Shown here: piece after piece, positions 1 to 6,320 of the stretch
Layout of the letters: each line of letters starts with the position of its first letter
Position numbering within the stretch: position 1 is the stretch's first letter
From: Bordetella parapertussis
GTDB taxonomy: Bacteria > Pseudomonadota > Gammaproteobacteria > Burkholderiales > SG8-39
Reading direction: 5' to 3'
NCBI GenBank assembly: GCA_945869935.1
Contig: CAMBSA010000107.1
Coordinates: 1-6,536 of the forward strand
DNA length: 6,536 bases
The notes under the pieces: model-generated
Told to the model about the DNA's origin: nothing
What the model saw: the letters and a program-made list of their open reading frames with translations, nothing else
Databases searched by the model: none
Translations under genes and position numbers: made by a program

Positions 1-740
1 AAGTCGCTATATTTTCAACATGTTACGTTAACTACAACGAACCCGGACTGGGTCATGACCTTCTAAAACTCCTTGATCACAACGATATTCCATATGTAGT
101 TGTAGAGAAGGAGGCATGCTGCGGGATGCCTAAGCTCGAACTGGGCGATTTGGACAGCGTGGAAAAGCTGAAGAACATCAATATCCCGGTTCTTTCAGGA
201 CTCGCACGTGAAGGCTACGCAATTCTCACTGCTGTCCCGTCCTGCACGCTAATGTTCAAGCAGGAACTTCCTCTCCTGTTTCCGAACGACGCGGATGTGC
301 TTGCAGTTCGCAAAGCGATGTTTGACCCGTTCGAGTACTTCGTCATGCGACATCGTGACGGACTTTTGAAAACGGAATTCAAGATTCCATTAGGTAAGGT
401 TGCGTATCATATTCCCTGTCATTCGCGGGTGCAGAACGTGGGACAGAAGACCCGTGAAATGTTGCAGATGGTTCCTGGTACGTCCGTGACGACCGTGGAG
501 CGATGCGCGGGGCACGATGGTACCTGGGGCGTTAAGAGCGAATATTTTTCTAATTCAATGAAAATCGGTCGACCGGTATTTCTTCAGATTGCTGAATGCG
601 AGCCGGATTTCGTCAGTTCTGATTGCCCGATTGCAGGCCGCCATATAGAGCAAGGCATTGAGTCCTTAGATGGCGAAAAACGGCAGCCAGCGAGGCGTGA
701 GCACCCGCTCTCCCTGCTTCGAATCGCATACGACTTATGA
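1..740 (+). CDS. CCG-domain Fe-S oxidoreductase related to HdrB/GlpC (C-terminal part; 5' end outside window)
   Basis: The reading frame is open from the first complete codon at base 3 and gives 245 residues, so the true start lies upstream. Two cysteine-rich domains are visible. The first has Cys7, then 31 residues, then Cys39-Cys40-Gly (ACCGMP), closed by PSCTLM (Cys81). The second has PCHSR (Cys139), ERCAGHDGTWG (Cys168) and SDCPIAG (Cys208). This C-x31-CC pattern is the CCG domain of heterodisulfide reductase subunit B, GlpC and related proteins, which hold Fe-S clusters and pass electrons. In the second domain the usual Cys pair is a single Cys. Such proteins normally carry an N-terminal ferredoxin-like [4Fe-4S] part, which would be upstream here. 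From memory, this subtype sits beside DUF3501, often with a rubrerythrin gene, so a cytoplasmic redox role is inferred. The stop codon lies just before the DUF3501 gene. Family call strong; substrate unknown. Confidence 0.85.
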   Translation, partial: VAIFSTCYVNYNEPGLGHDLLKLLDHNDIPYVVVEKEACCGMPKLELGDLDSVEKLKNINIPVLSGLAREGYAILTAVPSCTLMFKQELPLLFPNDADVLAVRKAMFDPFEYFVMRHRDGLLKTEFKIPLGKVAYHIPCHSRVQNVGQKTREMLQMVPGTSVTTVERCAGHDGTWGVKSEYFSNSMKIGRPVFLQIAECEPDFVSSDCPIAGRHIEQGIESLDGEKRQPARREHPLSLLRIAYDL

Positions 741-744
741 CAGT

Positions 745-748
745 AGGA
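745..748 (+). promoter_or_regulatory. weak Shine-Dalgarno (AGGA) for the DUF3501 gene
   Basis: AGGA lies 12 nt before ATG 761. It is too close to serve ATG 749 and lies downstream of ATG 737, so it supports the start at 761. The spacing is long, so the support is modest. Confidence 0.35.
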
Positions 749-760
749 ATGACGTCACCG

Positions 761-1345
761 ATGAAAAGAAAAATCGAGCGATCGAGTTTGCTTTCCCTTG
801 AGGCATATGCCCAGCAGCGTGCGGAATTTCGCCGAAAGGTAATTGAACACAAGCGCAATCGAATGGTTCAGCTTGGTGCTCATGTCACGTTGCACTTTGA
901 AGACGAACTTACCCTCAGGTATCAAGTGCAGGAAATGTTGCGTGCAGAACGGACGTTCGAAGATTCTGGGATTTTGAATGAGTTGGATGCCTATAACCCG
1001 CTTGTTCCGGATGGCTGTAACTTCAAAGCAACGATGATGCTAGAGTTTCCTGATCCAGACGAAAGGGCAGTGTGGCTCGGGAAACTTATCGGAGTCGAAG
1101 ACCGGGTTTGGCTTCAAGTTGACGGTTTCGAAAAAGTTTGGGCTATAGCAGACGAGGATCTCGATCGCGAGACAGCTGAGAAGACTTCGGCTGTACATTT
1201 TCTTCGTTTCGAACTCACGCAGGAGATGGCTACACGCCTAAAATCAGGCGACAGTCTGGATATCGGCGTCGATCATTCCGTATATCAAAGTTCAATACTC
1301 GTTTCGTCGAGCGTTCGTGAGTCGTTAGTGAACGACCTTGCGTAA
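761..1345 (+). CDS. DUF3501 family protein, function unknown
   Basis: This 194-residue soluble protein has no signal peptide or membrane segment. I recognise DUF3501 from the N-terminal block LLSLEAYAQQRAEFR, then HKRNR, GAHVTLHFEDELTLRYQVQ, EMLRAERTFE, a central LDAYNPLVPDG, and a late LRFELT and GVDH. No enzymatic motif is evident and it has one Cys (in DGCNF), so it is unlikely to bind a cluster alone. The family is typically encoded next to a CCG-domain Fe-S protein, as here, which suggests a partner role in the same redox process; this is inference. I chose ATG 761 because family members usually begin about ten residues before the SLE-Y block and an AGGA lies 12 nt upstream. ATG 737 (202 residues) overlaps the preceding stop as ATGA and would favour translational coupling; ATG 749 is a third option. 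Its end overlaps the next gene by 8 nt. Confidence 0.82.
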   Translation: MKRKIERSSLLSLEAYAQQRAEFRRKVIEHKRNRMVQLGAHVTLHFEDELTLRYQVQEMLRAERTFEDSGILNELDAYNPLVPDGCNFKATMMLEFPDPDERAVWLGKLIGVEDRVWLQVDGFEKVWAIADEDLDRETAEKTSAVHFLRFELTQEMATRLKSGDSLDIGVDHSVYQSSILVSSSVRESLVNDLA

Positions 1346-1910
1346 GTCGGGACTTCCGGGACTTGCTTGGACGCGGATCGGCTGGTCGAGCGCTGTTGGC
1401 GGTGCACTGCTGGTCTGGCTTGCGGGGCTTCCGATTTCAGCTCGCTCGCAACCGGTTCCAAAGTTTGATTACACTCCGGACTTCGAGGAGCGGGCTTGGG
1501 AAGAGCAGCAAGCACAATTGCCCGCCTATCCGCGGCAGGAAAATCTTGCACGGATCGACTTGGGCGCGGCGGCGAGCTTCGATTTTTTTGTGGACACCGA
1601 GTCCATCGGCATTGGGGGCGACGGTGTGGTGAGATATACGCTAGTTGCGAAAAGTCCGAGTGGTGCGCTGAATGTGAGCTTCGAAGGTATTCGCTGCACC
1701 ACACGCGAGCGTAAACTCTATGGGTTTGGTCATCTGAATAGCGTCTGGTCGAAAGCGAGGAGTTCTGACTGGGCTCCAATCACTCGAATGCAGGTCAACA
1801 TTCAGCACGTGACACTGGCGGACTATTACTTCTGTCCGAAACGTCAGATTGTGCGGAGCGTTTCGGAGGCGGTATCGGCCCTCCGGCGTGGTGGCCATCC
1901 GGATCGATGA
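1338..1910 (+). CDS. CNP1-like family protein, exported, function unknown
   Basis: The 190-residue product resembles the CNP1-like family (named for a cryptic neisserial protein). Visible family features are an acidic W-E segment near residues 50-57, LPAYP-ENL at 61-70, FFVD at 83-86, GGDGVVRYTLVAKSPSGA-NVS at 93-114, FEGIRC at 115-120, LYGFG at 127-131 and a C-terminal YYFCP with Cys166. Cys120 and Cys166 could form a disulfide in the periplasm. The N-terminus has basic residues and then a hydrophobic stretch at about 19-35, consistent with a signal peptide that ends near the ISARSQ segment. The start is TTG 1338: in-frame TAG (1326) and TGA (1329) stops lie just upstream, so no earlier start is possible, and any later start would cut into the signal peptide. 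No good Shine-Dalgarno is seen; the 8-nt overlap with the DUF3501 gene suggests coupled translation. The gene converges on proB, its usual neighbour in betaproteobacteria as I recall. Confidence 0.8.
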   Translation: MRKSGLPGLAWTRIGWSSAVGGALLVWLAGLPISARSQPVPKFDYTPDFEERAWEEQQAQLPAYPRQENLARIDLGAAASFDFFVDTESIGIGGDGVVRYTLVAKSPSGALNVSFEGIRCTTRERKLYGFGHLNSVWSKARSSDWAPITRMQVNIQHVTLADYYFCPKRQIVRSVSEAVSALRRGGHPDR

Positions 1911-1918
1911 ATCCTTTA

Positions 1919-1941
1919 CTTGTTGTCTACGTCACAACAAG
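1919..1941. repeat. perfect 8-bp inverted repeat across the CNP1-like/proB convergent junction
   Basis: CTTGTTGT at 1919-1926 and ACAACAAG at 1934-1941 are perfect complements around a 7-nt loop. The proB stop codon (1927-1929 on the complementary strand) sits in the loop. The stem is AT-rich and has no clear T-run after it on either strand, so it is not a textbook intrinsic terminator. Its position in a convergent junction with only 16 nt between stop codons suggests an RNA 3'-end structure for both transcripts. Confidence 0.5.
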
Positions 1942-3036
1942 ATTATCTCTGTGTATGAGTTCAGTGTCGTCGATATAGCCCAGGATCGATTCGATTTCCG
2001 ATGATGGTTTGCCGGCGATCCGTTTCGCCTCGTCCGACCCGTAATTGACAAGTCCCCGGGCGATCTCCGTCCCGTCTGGCCCGGCGCATGCGACGATTGC
2101 GCCGCGTTCGAAATTCCCTGATACATCGGTTACGCCAATGGGCAGAAGGCTCTTGCCTTCTTTTGTGATGGCTCGTGTTGCGCCGGCGTCCAAGGTCAAT
2201 TTTCCGATGATCTGAACATGGTCTGCTAGCCATTGCTTCCTGGCGCCCAAAGGGGTCGTTTGCGCGCGCAGGAATGTTCCGAGTGGTTCGTTGTTGGCAA
2301 TTCTGCTCAGTACATCCGGTTCCCGTCCGGAGGCAATCACCGTGTGGGCGCCGCTTCGCGCGGCGCGCTTGGCGGCCAGCACCTTTGTAATCATGCCACC
2401 GCGACCGATCGTAGACCCGGCTCCGCCTGCCATTTCTTCCAAACCTGGATCGCCGGCGTCTCCTCGCGACACCAACCTGGCCAAAGGATCCTTTCGCGGA
2501 TCCGCGGTAAACAGTCCCGCCTGGTCGGTAAGGATGATCAGGACACCTGCATCCACAAGGTTTGTGACCAGTGCACCGAGCGTGTCGTTATCACCGAACT
2601 TGATTTCCTCTGTAACCACGGTGTCGTTTTCGTTGATGATAGGCACCACCCCCAGGTTCAAGAGCGTCAGAAGCGTAGAGCGGGCGTTCAGGTAGCGTTG
2701 CCTGTCGGCAAGGTCCGCGTGGGTAAGAAGAACCTGGGCGGTATGCAGGCCGTGGACTGAAAAGCAGGACTCGTACGCTTGTATCAGTCCCATTTGACCG
2801 ACCGCCGCGGCAGCCTGCAACTCATGAATTGCGCTGGGGCGATTTTGCCAGCCGAGACGTTTGAGGCCCTCCGCTATGGCGCCACTCGATACCAGAACCA
2901 CTTGTAGTCCTCGCGAGTGCAGTTTCGCGATCTGGGCCGCCCAGCCTGCGATTGCGGACACATCGAGGCCAGTCCCGTCGTTCGTAACAAGAGCGCTTCC
3001 GACCTTAACGACTATTCGGGTCACATCCTTGATCAC
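1927..3036 (-). CDS. proB: glutamate 5-kinase (first step of proline biosynthesis)
   Basis: This enzyme phosphorylates the gamma-carboxyl of L-glutamate with ATP to give gamma-glutamyl phosphate, which ProA reduces on the way to proline; it acts in the cytoplasm and is usually feedback-inhibited by proline. The 369 residues match the usual full-length form: an amino acid kinase domain to about residue 255 and a PUA domain at about 275-355. Visible motifs are [10 protein letters not shown] (9-18), VSSGAIAEG (49-57), INENDTV (134-140), [11 protein letters not shown] (147-157), [13 protein letters not shown] (169-181) and GRGGMITK (211-218), which cover the ATP and glutamate sites. The start is GTG 3036, with a GGAGA ribosome binding site at 3046-3050 inside the last codons of obgE, 9 nt away. 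Only 5 nt separate it from the obgE stop, so coupling with obgE is likely. proA is not in the window. Confidence 0.97.
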   Translation of the reverse strand: MIKDVTRIVVKVGSALVTNDGTGLDVSAIAGWAAQIAKLHSRGLQVVLVSSGAIAEGLKRLGWQNRPSAIHELQAAAAVGQMGLIQAYESCFSVHGLHTAQVLLTHADLADRQRYLNARSTLLTLLNLGVVPIINENDTVVTEEIKFGDNDTLGALVTNLVDAGVLIILTDQAGLFTADPRKDPLARLVSRGDAGDPGLEEMAGGAGSTIGRGGMITKVLAAKRAARSGAHTVIASGREPDVLSRIANNEPLGTFLRAQTTPLGARKQWLADHVQIIGKLTLDAGATRAITKEGKSLLPIGVTDVSGNFERGAIVACAGPDGTEIARGLVNYGSDEAKRIAGKPSSEIESILGYIDDTELIHRDNLVVT

Positions 3037-3041
3037 GATGC

Positions 3042-4064
3042 CTAGTCTCCACGCACTTGCTCGTCAAGGAACGTCATTACCGCGAACATCAGATCCTTGC
3101 AGCCGTGACCGGAAATGGCGGATACCGTGAATTGAGGGCCACGCCAACGCAGCTTCTTGAGAAGCTGTTTCACGCGCGCTTCGCGTTCGTCGTCCTCGAC
3201 GAGATCAATTTTGTTTATGACCAACCAGCGCGGCTTTTCGTACAGGGCCGCATCATACTTTTTCAACTCGCTGACGATTGCCTTGACGTCCTGAACAGGG
3301 TCGGCGTCGGGGGCGTAGGGCGCGATGTCCACAATGTGCAGAAGCAGGCGAGTTCGCGCCAGGTGCCTCAAGAACTGGTGACCAAGACCGGCCCCTTCCG
3401 CTGCACCTTCGATGAGTCCGGGAACGTCTGCAATGACGAAACTCCGATCAGTATCGATGCGCACGACACCCAAATGCGGATGTAGCGTTGTGAACGGATA
3501 GTCGGCGACCTTCGGGCGGGCGCTGGACACCGATCTGATAAAGGTTGATTTTCCTGCATTCGGCAAGCCGAGCAGTCCGACATCTGCCAGAACCTTTAGT
3601 TCTAGGCCGAGGACCTTCGATTCGCCTGCCTCGCCTGGCGTGGCTTTTCGTGGCGCGCGATTTGTACTGGTCTTGAAATTGACGTTTCCCAACCCGCCGC
3701 GTCCGCCTTTGGCCAAGAGCGCGGTGGCGCCGTGCGTGTCAAGGTCGGCAATGTGATCCCCGCTGATCGTATCTGCGATAACCGTTCCAACCGGAACTCT
3801 TAGGTAGATATCGTCTGACCCACGGCCGTTGCACTGCGCGCCCATGCCGCGTTCGCCGTTCTTGGCGCGGTGAATTCGTGCGTAGCGATAGTCAACTAGC
3901 GTGTTGATATTGCGATCGGCGACGGCGAATAGGCTTCCGCCTCGACCGCCGTCTCCGCCATCGGGTCCGCCCCGTGGGATGAATTTTTCGCGTCGAAAAC
4001 TGACAGCGCCATCCCCGCCGTTACCGGCATGAATTTCGATTCGCGCTTCGTCAATGAACTTCAT
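3042..4064 (-). CDS. obgE: Obg-family GTPase, ribosome assembly and stress response
   Basis: ObgE/CgtA is an essential GTPase that associates with the 50S subunit during late assembly and links ribosome maturation to growth and the stringent response. The N-terminal glycine-rich Obg fold covers about residues 1-158 ([30 protein letters not shown], then [11 protein letters not shown]). The G domain follows with G1 GLPNAGKS (166-173), switch threonines in [11 protein letters not shown] (189-199), G3 DVPG (213-216), G4 NKID (284-287) and G5 SAIS (315-318). The 340-residue length means a short C-terminus without the long acidic tail of the E. coli protein. ATG 4064 gives the invariant MKFIDEA start. 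No Shine-Dalgarno is visible: the 13 nt before the ATG are AU-rich and directly follow a terminator-like hairpin. It sits between rpmA and proB on the same strand. Confidence 0.98.
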   Translation of the reverse strand: MKFIDEARIEIHAGNGGDGAVSFRREKFIPRGGPDGGDGGRGGSLFAVADRNINTLVDYRYARIHRAKNGERGMGAQCNGRGSDDIYLRVPVGTVIADTISGDHIADLDTHGATALLAKGGRGGLGNVNFKTSTNRAPRKATPGEAGESKVLGLELKVLADVGLLGLPNAGKSTFIRSVSSARPKVADYPFTTLHPHLGVVRIDTDRSFVIADVPGLIEGAAEGAGLGHQFLRHLARTRLLLHIVDIAPYAPDADPVQDVKAIVSELKKYDAALYEKPRWLVINKIDLVEDDEREARVKQLLKKLRWRGPQFTVSAISGHGCKDLMFAVMTFLDEQVRGD

Positions 4065-4077
4065 AAGTAATAAATGA

Positions 4078-4111
4078 AAAGGGCCCCGCCGAGTTTCGGC
4101 CAGGGCCCTTT
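4078..4111 (-). terminator. terminator-like hairpin between rpmA and obgE
   Basis: AAAGGGCCC at 4078-4086 pairs with GGGCCCTTT at 4103-4111, and an inner GCCGA (4088-4092) pairs with TCGGC (4096-4100) around a GTT loop, with a small asymmetric bulge. Read in the direction of the - strand transcript, the stem runs into TTTTCATTTATT, a short and interrupted U-rich tail. This fits an intrinsic terminator or attenuator after rpmA. It ends only 13 nt before the obgE ATG. A smaller 5-bp stem (AGGGA 4115-4119 with TCCCT 4127-4131) lies between it and the rpmA stop codon. Confidence 0.65.
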
Positions 4112-4131
4112 ACAAGGGAGAACTTATCCCT

Positions 4132-4389
4132 CTAGACCGGAAGAATACTTACGATCGATTTGCCTGCCGGGCCTTTGGTGCCGAACTGTACGTGCCCGTC
4201 GATCTTTGCGAAGAGAGTATGGTCCTTGCCAAGGCCTACATTGTGACCCGGATGAACGCGAGTACCGCGCTGTCGAATAATAATTGATCCTGCAGTGACC
4301 AATTGGCCACCGAAACGCTTTACACCGAGACGCTTTGCGTTGGAATCGCGGCCGTTTCTGGAGCTACCGCCCGCTTTTTTGTGTGCCAT
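4132..4389 (-). CDS. rpmA: 50S ribosomal protein L27
   Basis: L27 is a 50S subunit protein whose flexible N-terminal tail reaches toward the peptidyl transferase centre. The 85-residue product is the usual bacterial length and opens with [20 protein letters not shown], then LGVKRFGGQ, an [22 protein letters not shown] core and a G-V-F lysine-rich end. The AHKKAG start follows Met directly, so it is the proteobacterial form without the cleaved N-terminal extension seen in Firmicutes. The ATG at 4389 is preceded by a good Shine-Dalgarno, AAAGGA at 4397-4402, with 7 nt spacing. It follows rplU after 47 nt, the standard ribosomal protein pair, and is probably transcribed from the promoter upstream of rplU. 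Confidence 0.99.
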   Translation of the reverse strand: MAHKKAGGSSRNGRDSNAKRLGVKRFGGQLVTAGSIIIRQRGTRVHPGHNVGLGKDHTLFAKIDGHVQFGTKGPAGKSIVSILPV

Positions 4390-4436
4390 GAGATATTCCT
4401 TTCGTGTAAATCATTACCAGCAACGGTGATTTTGAC

Positions 4437-4748
4437 TTAGCCGCTGATGGTGGTGATTTCGATTTCTGTGAACGATTGGCGATGTCCCTGGTGCTTCTGG
4501 TAATGCTTGCGACGCCGCAGTTTGAATATTCTGACTTTGTCGTCACGACCATGAGATACGATCTTGGCAGTTACATTTGCCCCCGCGAGCAGGGGGGTGC
4601 CGAGTTTCACCGCTTCGCCTTCGCCGACGGCGAGGACTTCAGCAATGGTTACTTCGGCGCCGACATCGGCAGGAAGTTTCTCAACCTTGATTCTGTTGCC
4701 CGTTGCGACACGATACTGCTTGCCGCCGGTGCGGATGACCGCGTACAT
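4437..4748 (-). CDS. rplU: 50S ribosomal protein L21
   Basis: L21 binds 23S rRNA in the 50S subunit. The 103-residue product has the family length and signature blocks: [14 protein letters not shown] at the start, [11 protein letters not shown], a central GTPLL--A-V-A-IVSHGR, and the basic [17 protein letters not shown] segment at about residues 75-91, followed by the T-I-I-type C-terminus. The ATG at 4748 is preceded by GGAG (4759-4762) with 10 nt spacing. It is the first gene of the run rplU-rpmA-obgE-proB and diverges from ispB across a 125-nt gap that holds its promoter. Confidence 0.99.
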   Translation of the reverse strand: MYAVIRTGGKQYRVATGNRIKVEKLPADVGAEVTIAEVLAVGEGEAVKLGTPLLAGANVTAKIVSHGRDDKVRIFKLRRRKHYQKHQGHRQSFTEIEITTISG

Positions 4749-4782
4749 GATTTGTGTGCTCCGCGAAGCCCGAAAACCAAAA

Positions 4783-4812
4783 ATTATACATGTTTCGAGA
4801 GCAGGACGTCAA
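4783..4812 (-). promoter_or_regulatory. sigma70-type promoter for rplU-rpmA
   Basis: On the - strand, TTGACG (complement of 4807-4812) and a perfect TATAAT (complement of 4783-4788) are separated by 18 nt. Transcription should begin near 4775-4778, leaving a leader of about 30 nt that contains the GGAG of rplU. The close match to consensus suits a ribosomal protein operon. Confidence 0.85.
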
Positions 4813-4873
4813 ACGGTTCCATGATATTCTGACGTTCTGCAATATTTCCCTTCTCCTCCCCCCGTAGCCTGCC

Positions 4874-5842
4874 TTGCCGCTCGACACCATCCAAAAACTG
4901 ATTGAGGCAGATATCAAGGCGGTTGATGCCTTGATACGCCGTCGATTGGACTCCGACGTGGTCTTGGTGCGAGCGATTGCCGAGTACATAATCGGCAGCG
5001 GTGGCAAGCGTTTGCGGCCCGTTTTGGTGCTCCTGGCAGCGGGATCGGGGGGCTATCGCGGCACGGCGCATCTCGAATTGGCTGCAGTCGTTGAATTTAT
5101 TCATACCGCGACATTGCTGCACGATGACGTCGTGGACGAGTCATCGCTTCGGCGCGGCAAGCGCACGGCCAATGCGGAATTCGGGAATGCGGCCAGCGTT
5201 CTGGTCGGGGACTTCCTGTATTCGCGCGCGTTTCAGATGATGGTGGGCGTCGGCAGCATGAGAGTGATGGAGGTTCTTGCCGACGCTACCAACGCTATCG
5301 CCGAAGGTGAGGTCATGCAATTGATCAACGCACGGAACGCGGACCTTGATGAGTCCCAATATTTTGATGTCATACAGCGCAAGACGGCGCGGCTTTTTGA
5401 GGCCGCGGCCCGTCTTGGGGCGATAATTTCCGGTGTGCCGCCTATGGTTGAGGAGGGAATGGCCCGGTATGGGGCGCACCTCGGCACTGCGTTTCAACTG
5501 ATTGATGACGTACTCGATTATTCAGGCGACGTGGCGGAGACGGGAAAGCATCTTGGAGACGATCTTTCAGAGGGCAAGTCGACCCTTCCGTTGATTCATG
5601 TGCTCGAGCACGGGACGCCGGAGCAGGCAACTGTGGTCCGTCGTGCGATCGAGCACGGAGATGCTACAGACTTTCAAAAGGTGCTCGATGCCATCAATTC
5701 AACCGGTGCATTGAATGCGGTTCGTGCCCGCGCAGCGGGCGAGGCGGCATTGGCGTGCAGCGCAATAGAGTCACTGCCGCCTTCAAACCACAAACAATGT
5801 CTGCTAGAATTAGCTTCCTTCGCCGTCGAGCGGAGATATTGA
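4874..5842 (+). CDS. ispB: long-chain all-trans polyprenyl (octaprenyl-type) diphosphate synthase
   Basis: This Mg-dependent prenyltransferase adds isopentenyl diphosphate units to an allylic primer to make the side chain of ubiquinone or menaquinone. The 322 residues match IspB. Motifs: GGKRLRP (43-49), first aspartate-rich motif LLHDDVVDE (81-89; Asp84, Asp85, Asp88), [11 protein letters not shown] (110-120), GE-MQL (145-150), Q-KTA-LF (169-175), second aspartate-rich motif [13 protein letters not shown] (207-219; Asp211, Asp212, Asp215) and [17 protein letters not shown]. The residues four and five before the first motif are small (Ala79, Thr80), which agrees with a long-chain product; exact chain length cannot be read. 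The start must be TTG 4874 or later, because an in-frame TAG lies at 4865, and it gives the expected N-terminal helix ending IRRRLDSDV. No Shine-Dalgarno is visible, only a pyrimidine-rich tract. It diverges from rplU. Confidence 0.95.
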   Translation: MPLDTIQKLIEADIKAVDALIRRRLDSDVVLVRAIAEYIIGSGGKRLRPVLVLLAAGSGGYRGTAHLELAAVVEFIHTATLLHDDVVDESSLRRGKRTANAEFGNAASVLVGDFLYSRAFQMMVGVGSMRVMEVLADATNAIAEGEVMQLINARNADLDESQYFDVIQRKTARLFEAAARLGAIISGVPPMVEEGMARYGAHLGTAFQLIDDVLDYSGDVAETGKHLGDDLSEGKSTLPLIHVLEHGTPEQATVVRRAIEHGDATDFQKVLDAINSTGALNAVRARAAGEAALACSAIESLPPSNHKQCLLELASFAVERRY

Positions 5843-5934
5843 TCTGCAGCATCGAAAGATCGCAGGTGTTCTTTTGAAGCCGAATAGCTGCAGTGATTGA
5901 TAACGATCTTTTCCAGCCAGTTTTCATCACATCT

Positions 5935-6011
5935 CGGGGTGTAGCGCAGCCTGGTAGCGCACTGCGTTCGGGACGCAGTGGTCGGAGGTTCAAATCCTCT
6001 CACCCCGACCA
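5935..6011 (+). tRNA. tRNA-Pro, anticodon CGG
   Basis: A complete 77-nt cloverleaf is present. The acceptor stem is CGGGGTG/CACCCCG with the C1-G72 pair typical of bacterial tRNA-Pro; the D stem is GCGC/GCGC; the anticodon stem is CTGCG/CGCAG with loop TTCGGGA, anticodon CGG at 5969-5971; the T stem is GGAGG/CCTCT with loop TTCAAAT; the discriminator is A and the CCA end is encoded. It reads CCG proline codons. It lies 92 nt after ispB on the same strand. I found no convincing separate promoter, so it may come from ispB read-through or from a weak promoter. Confidence 0.98.
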
Positions 6012-6093
6012 AATTCTGGCAGCGAATGGCGAACACTGTTTTCAGTGGCGCTTTGGTCCGTTGCGGTTGTTGAGTCCGTCGAATTCTTGCATC

Positions 6094-6096
6094 AGG
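6094..6096 (+). promoter_or_regulatory. Shine-Dalgarno (AGG) that fixes the PP0621-like start
   Basis: AGG lies 5 nt before ATG 6102. This supports ATG 6102 over the in-frame GTG at 6045, which would add 19 residues of non-family sequence. Confidence 0.5.
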
Positions 6097-6101
6097 TTCA
6101 A

Positions 6102-6320
6102 ATGGGCAAGATAGCCGTTCTCATCATTGCGATCGTCGTGATCTGGATTCTGGTGCATAGACTCAAGCGTTCCGGTGTCCGGACGCGGCAGTCGTCCCGG
6201 CCGGTCGAGGCAATGGTCTCGTGCGCTCACTGCAAATTGAACACGCCTCGAAGCGAGGCGGTAGCGGCGGATGGCCTCTTTTTCTGCTGTGAGGAGCACC
6301 GCCGTCTCGGTGCACGATGA
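6102..6320 (+). CDS. PP0621-type small membrane-anchored zinc-ribbon-like protein
   Basis: The 72-residue product starts with a hydrophobic helix at about residues 3-19 (GKIAVLIIAIVVIWILV), then a basic stretch (HRLKRSGVRTR), then a small Cys/His domain: CAHC at 41-44 and FCCEEH at 61-66, spaced as a compact zinc ribbon with Cys62 or Cys63 and His66 as possible further ligands. The basic residues after the helix suggest a cytoplasmic C-terminal domain. I recall this as the PP0621 family, commonly found just before pilS in betaproteobacteria, and the next gene here fits that. The function is unknown; a link to pilus regulation is only inferred from position. ATG 6102 with AGG 5 nt upstream gives the family start MGKI. 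The stop codon lies in or next to the start region of the following gene. Confidence 0.8.
   Translation: MGKIAVLIIAIVVIWILVHRLKRSGVRTRQSSRPVEAMVSCAHCKLNTPRSEAVAADGLFFCCEEHRRLGAR

Noticed and set aside
1285..1779. Open frame on the - strand opposite the CNP1-like gene
   Set aside because: The product is rich in Arg/Ser/Pro without domains, as expected for a shadow frame, and it overlaps two supported + strand genes.
2233..2760. Long open frame on the + strand opposite proB
   Set aside because: It is antisense to a fully supported proB, its translation has no recognisable domain, and its openness follows from proB codon bias.
4784..5122. Open frames on the - strand over the ispB start and the rplU promoter
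   Set aside because: They have no recognisable features, cover the mapped-looking rplU promoter and lie antisense to conserved ispB codons.
5874..5904. Possible promoter for tRNA-Pro (TTGAAG with a downstream TTGATA/GATAAC)
   Set aside because: The -35 box is acceptable but no -10 box at 16-18 nt spacing matches TATAAT well.
6034..6047. Hairpin CACTG-TTTT-CAGTG after tRNA-Pro as a terminator
   Set aside because: The stem is only 5 bp and no T-run follows, so it is too weak to call.
6045..6101. Longer form of the PP0621-like protein starting at GTG 6045
   Set aside because: The added 19 residues do not fit the family, and ATG 6102 has its own Shine-Dalgarno at the right distance.
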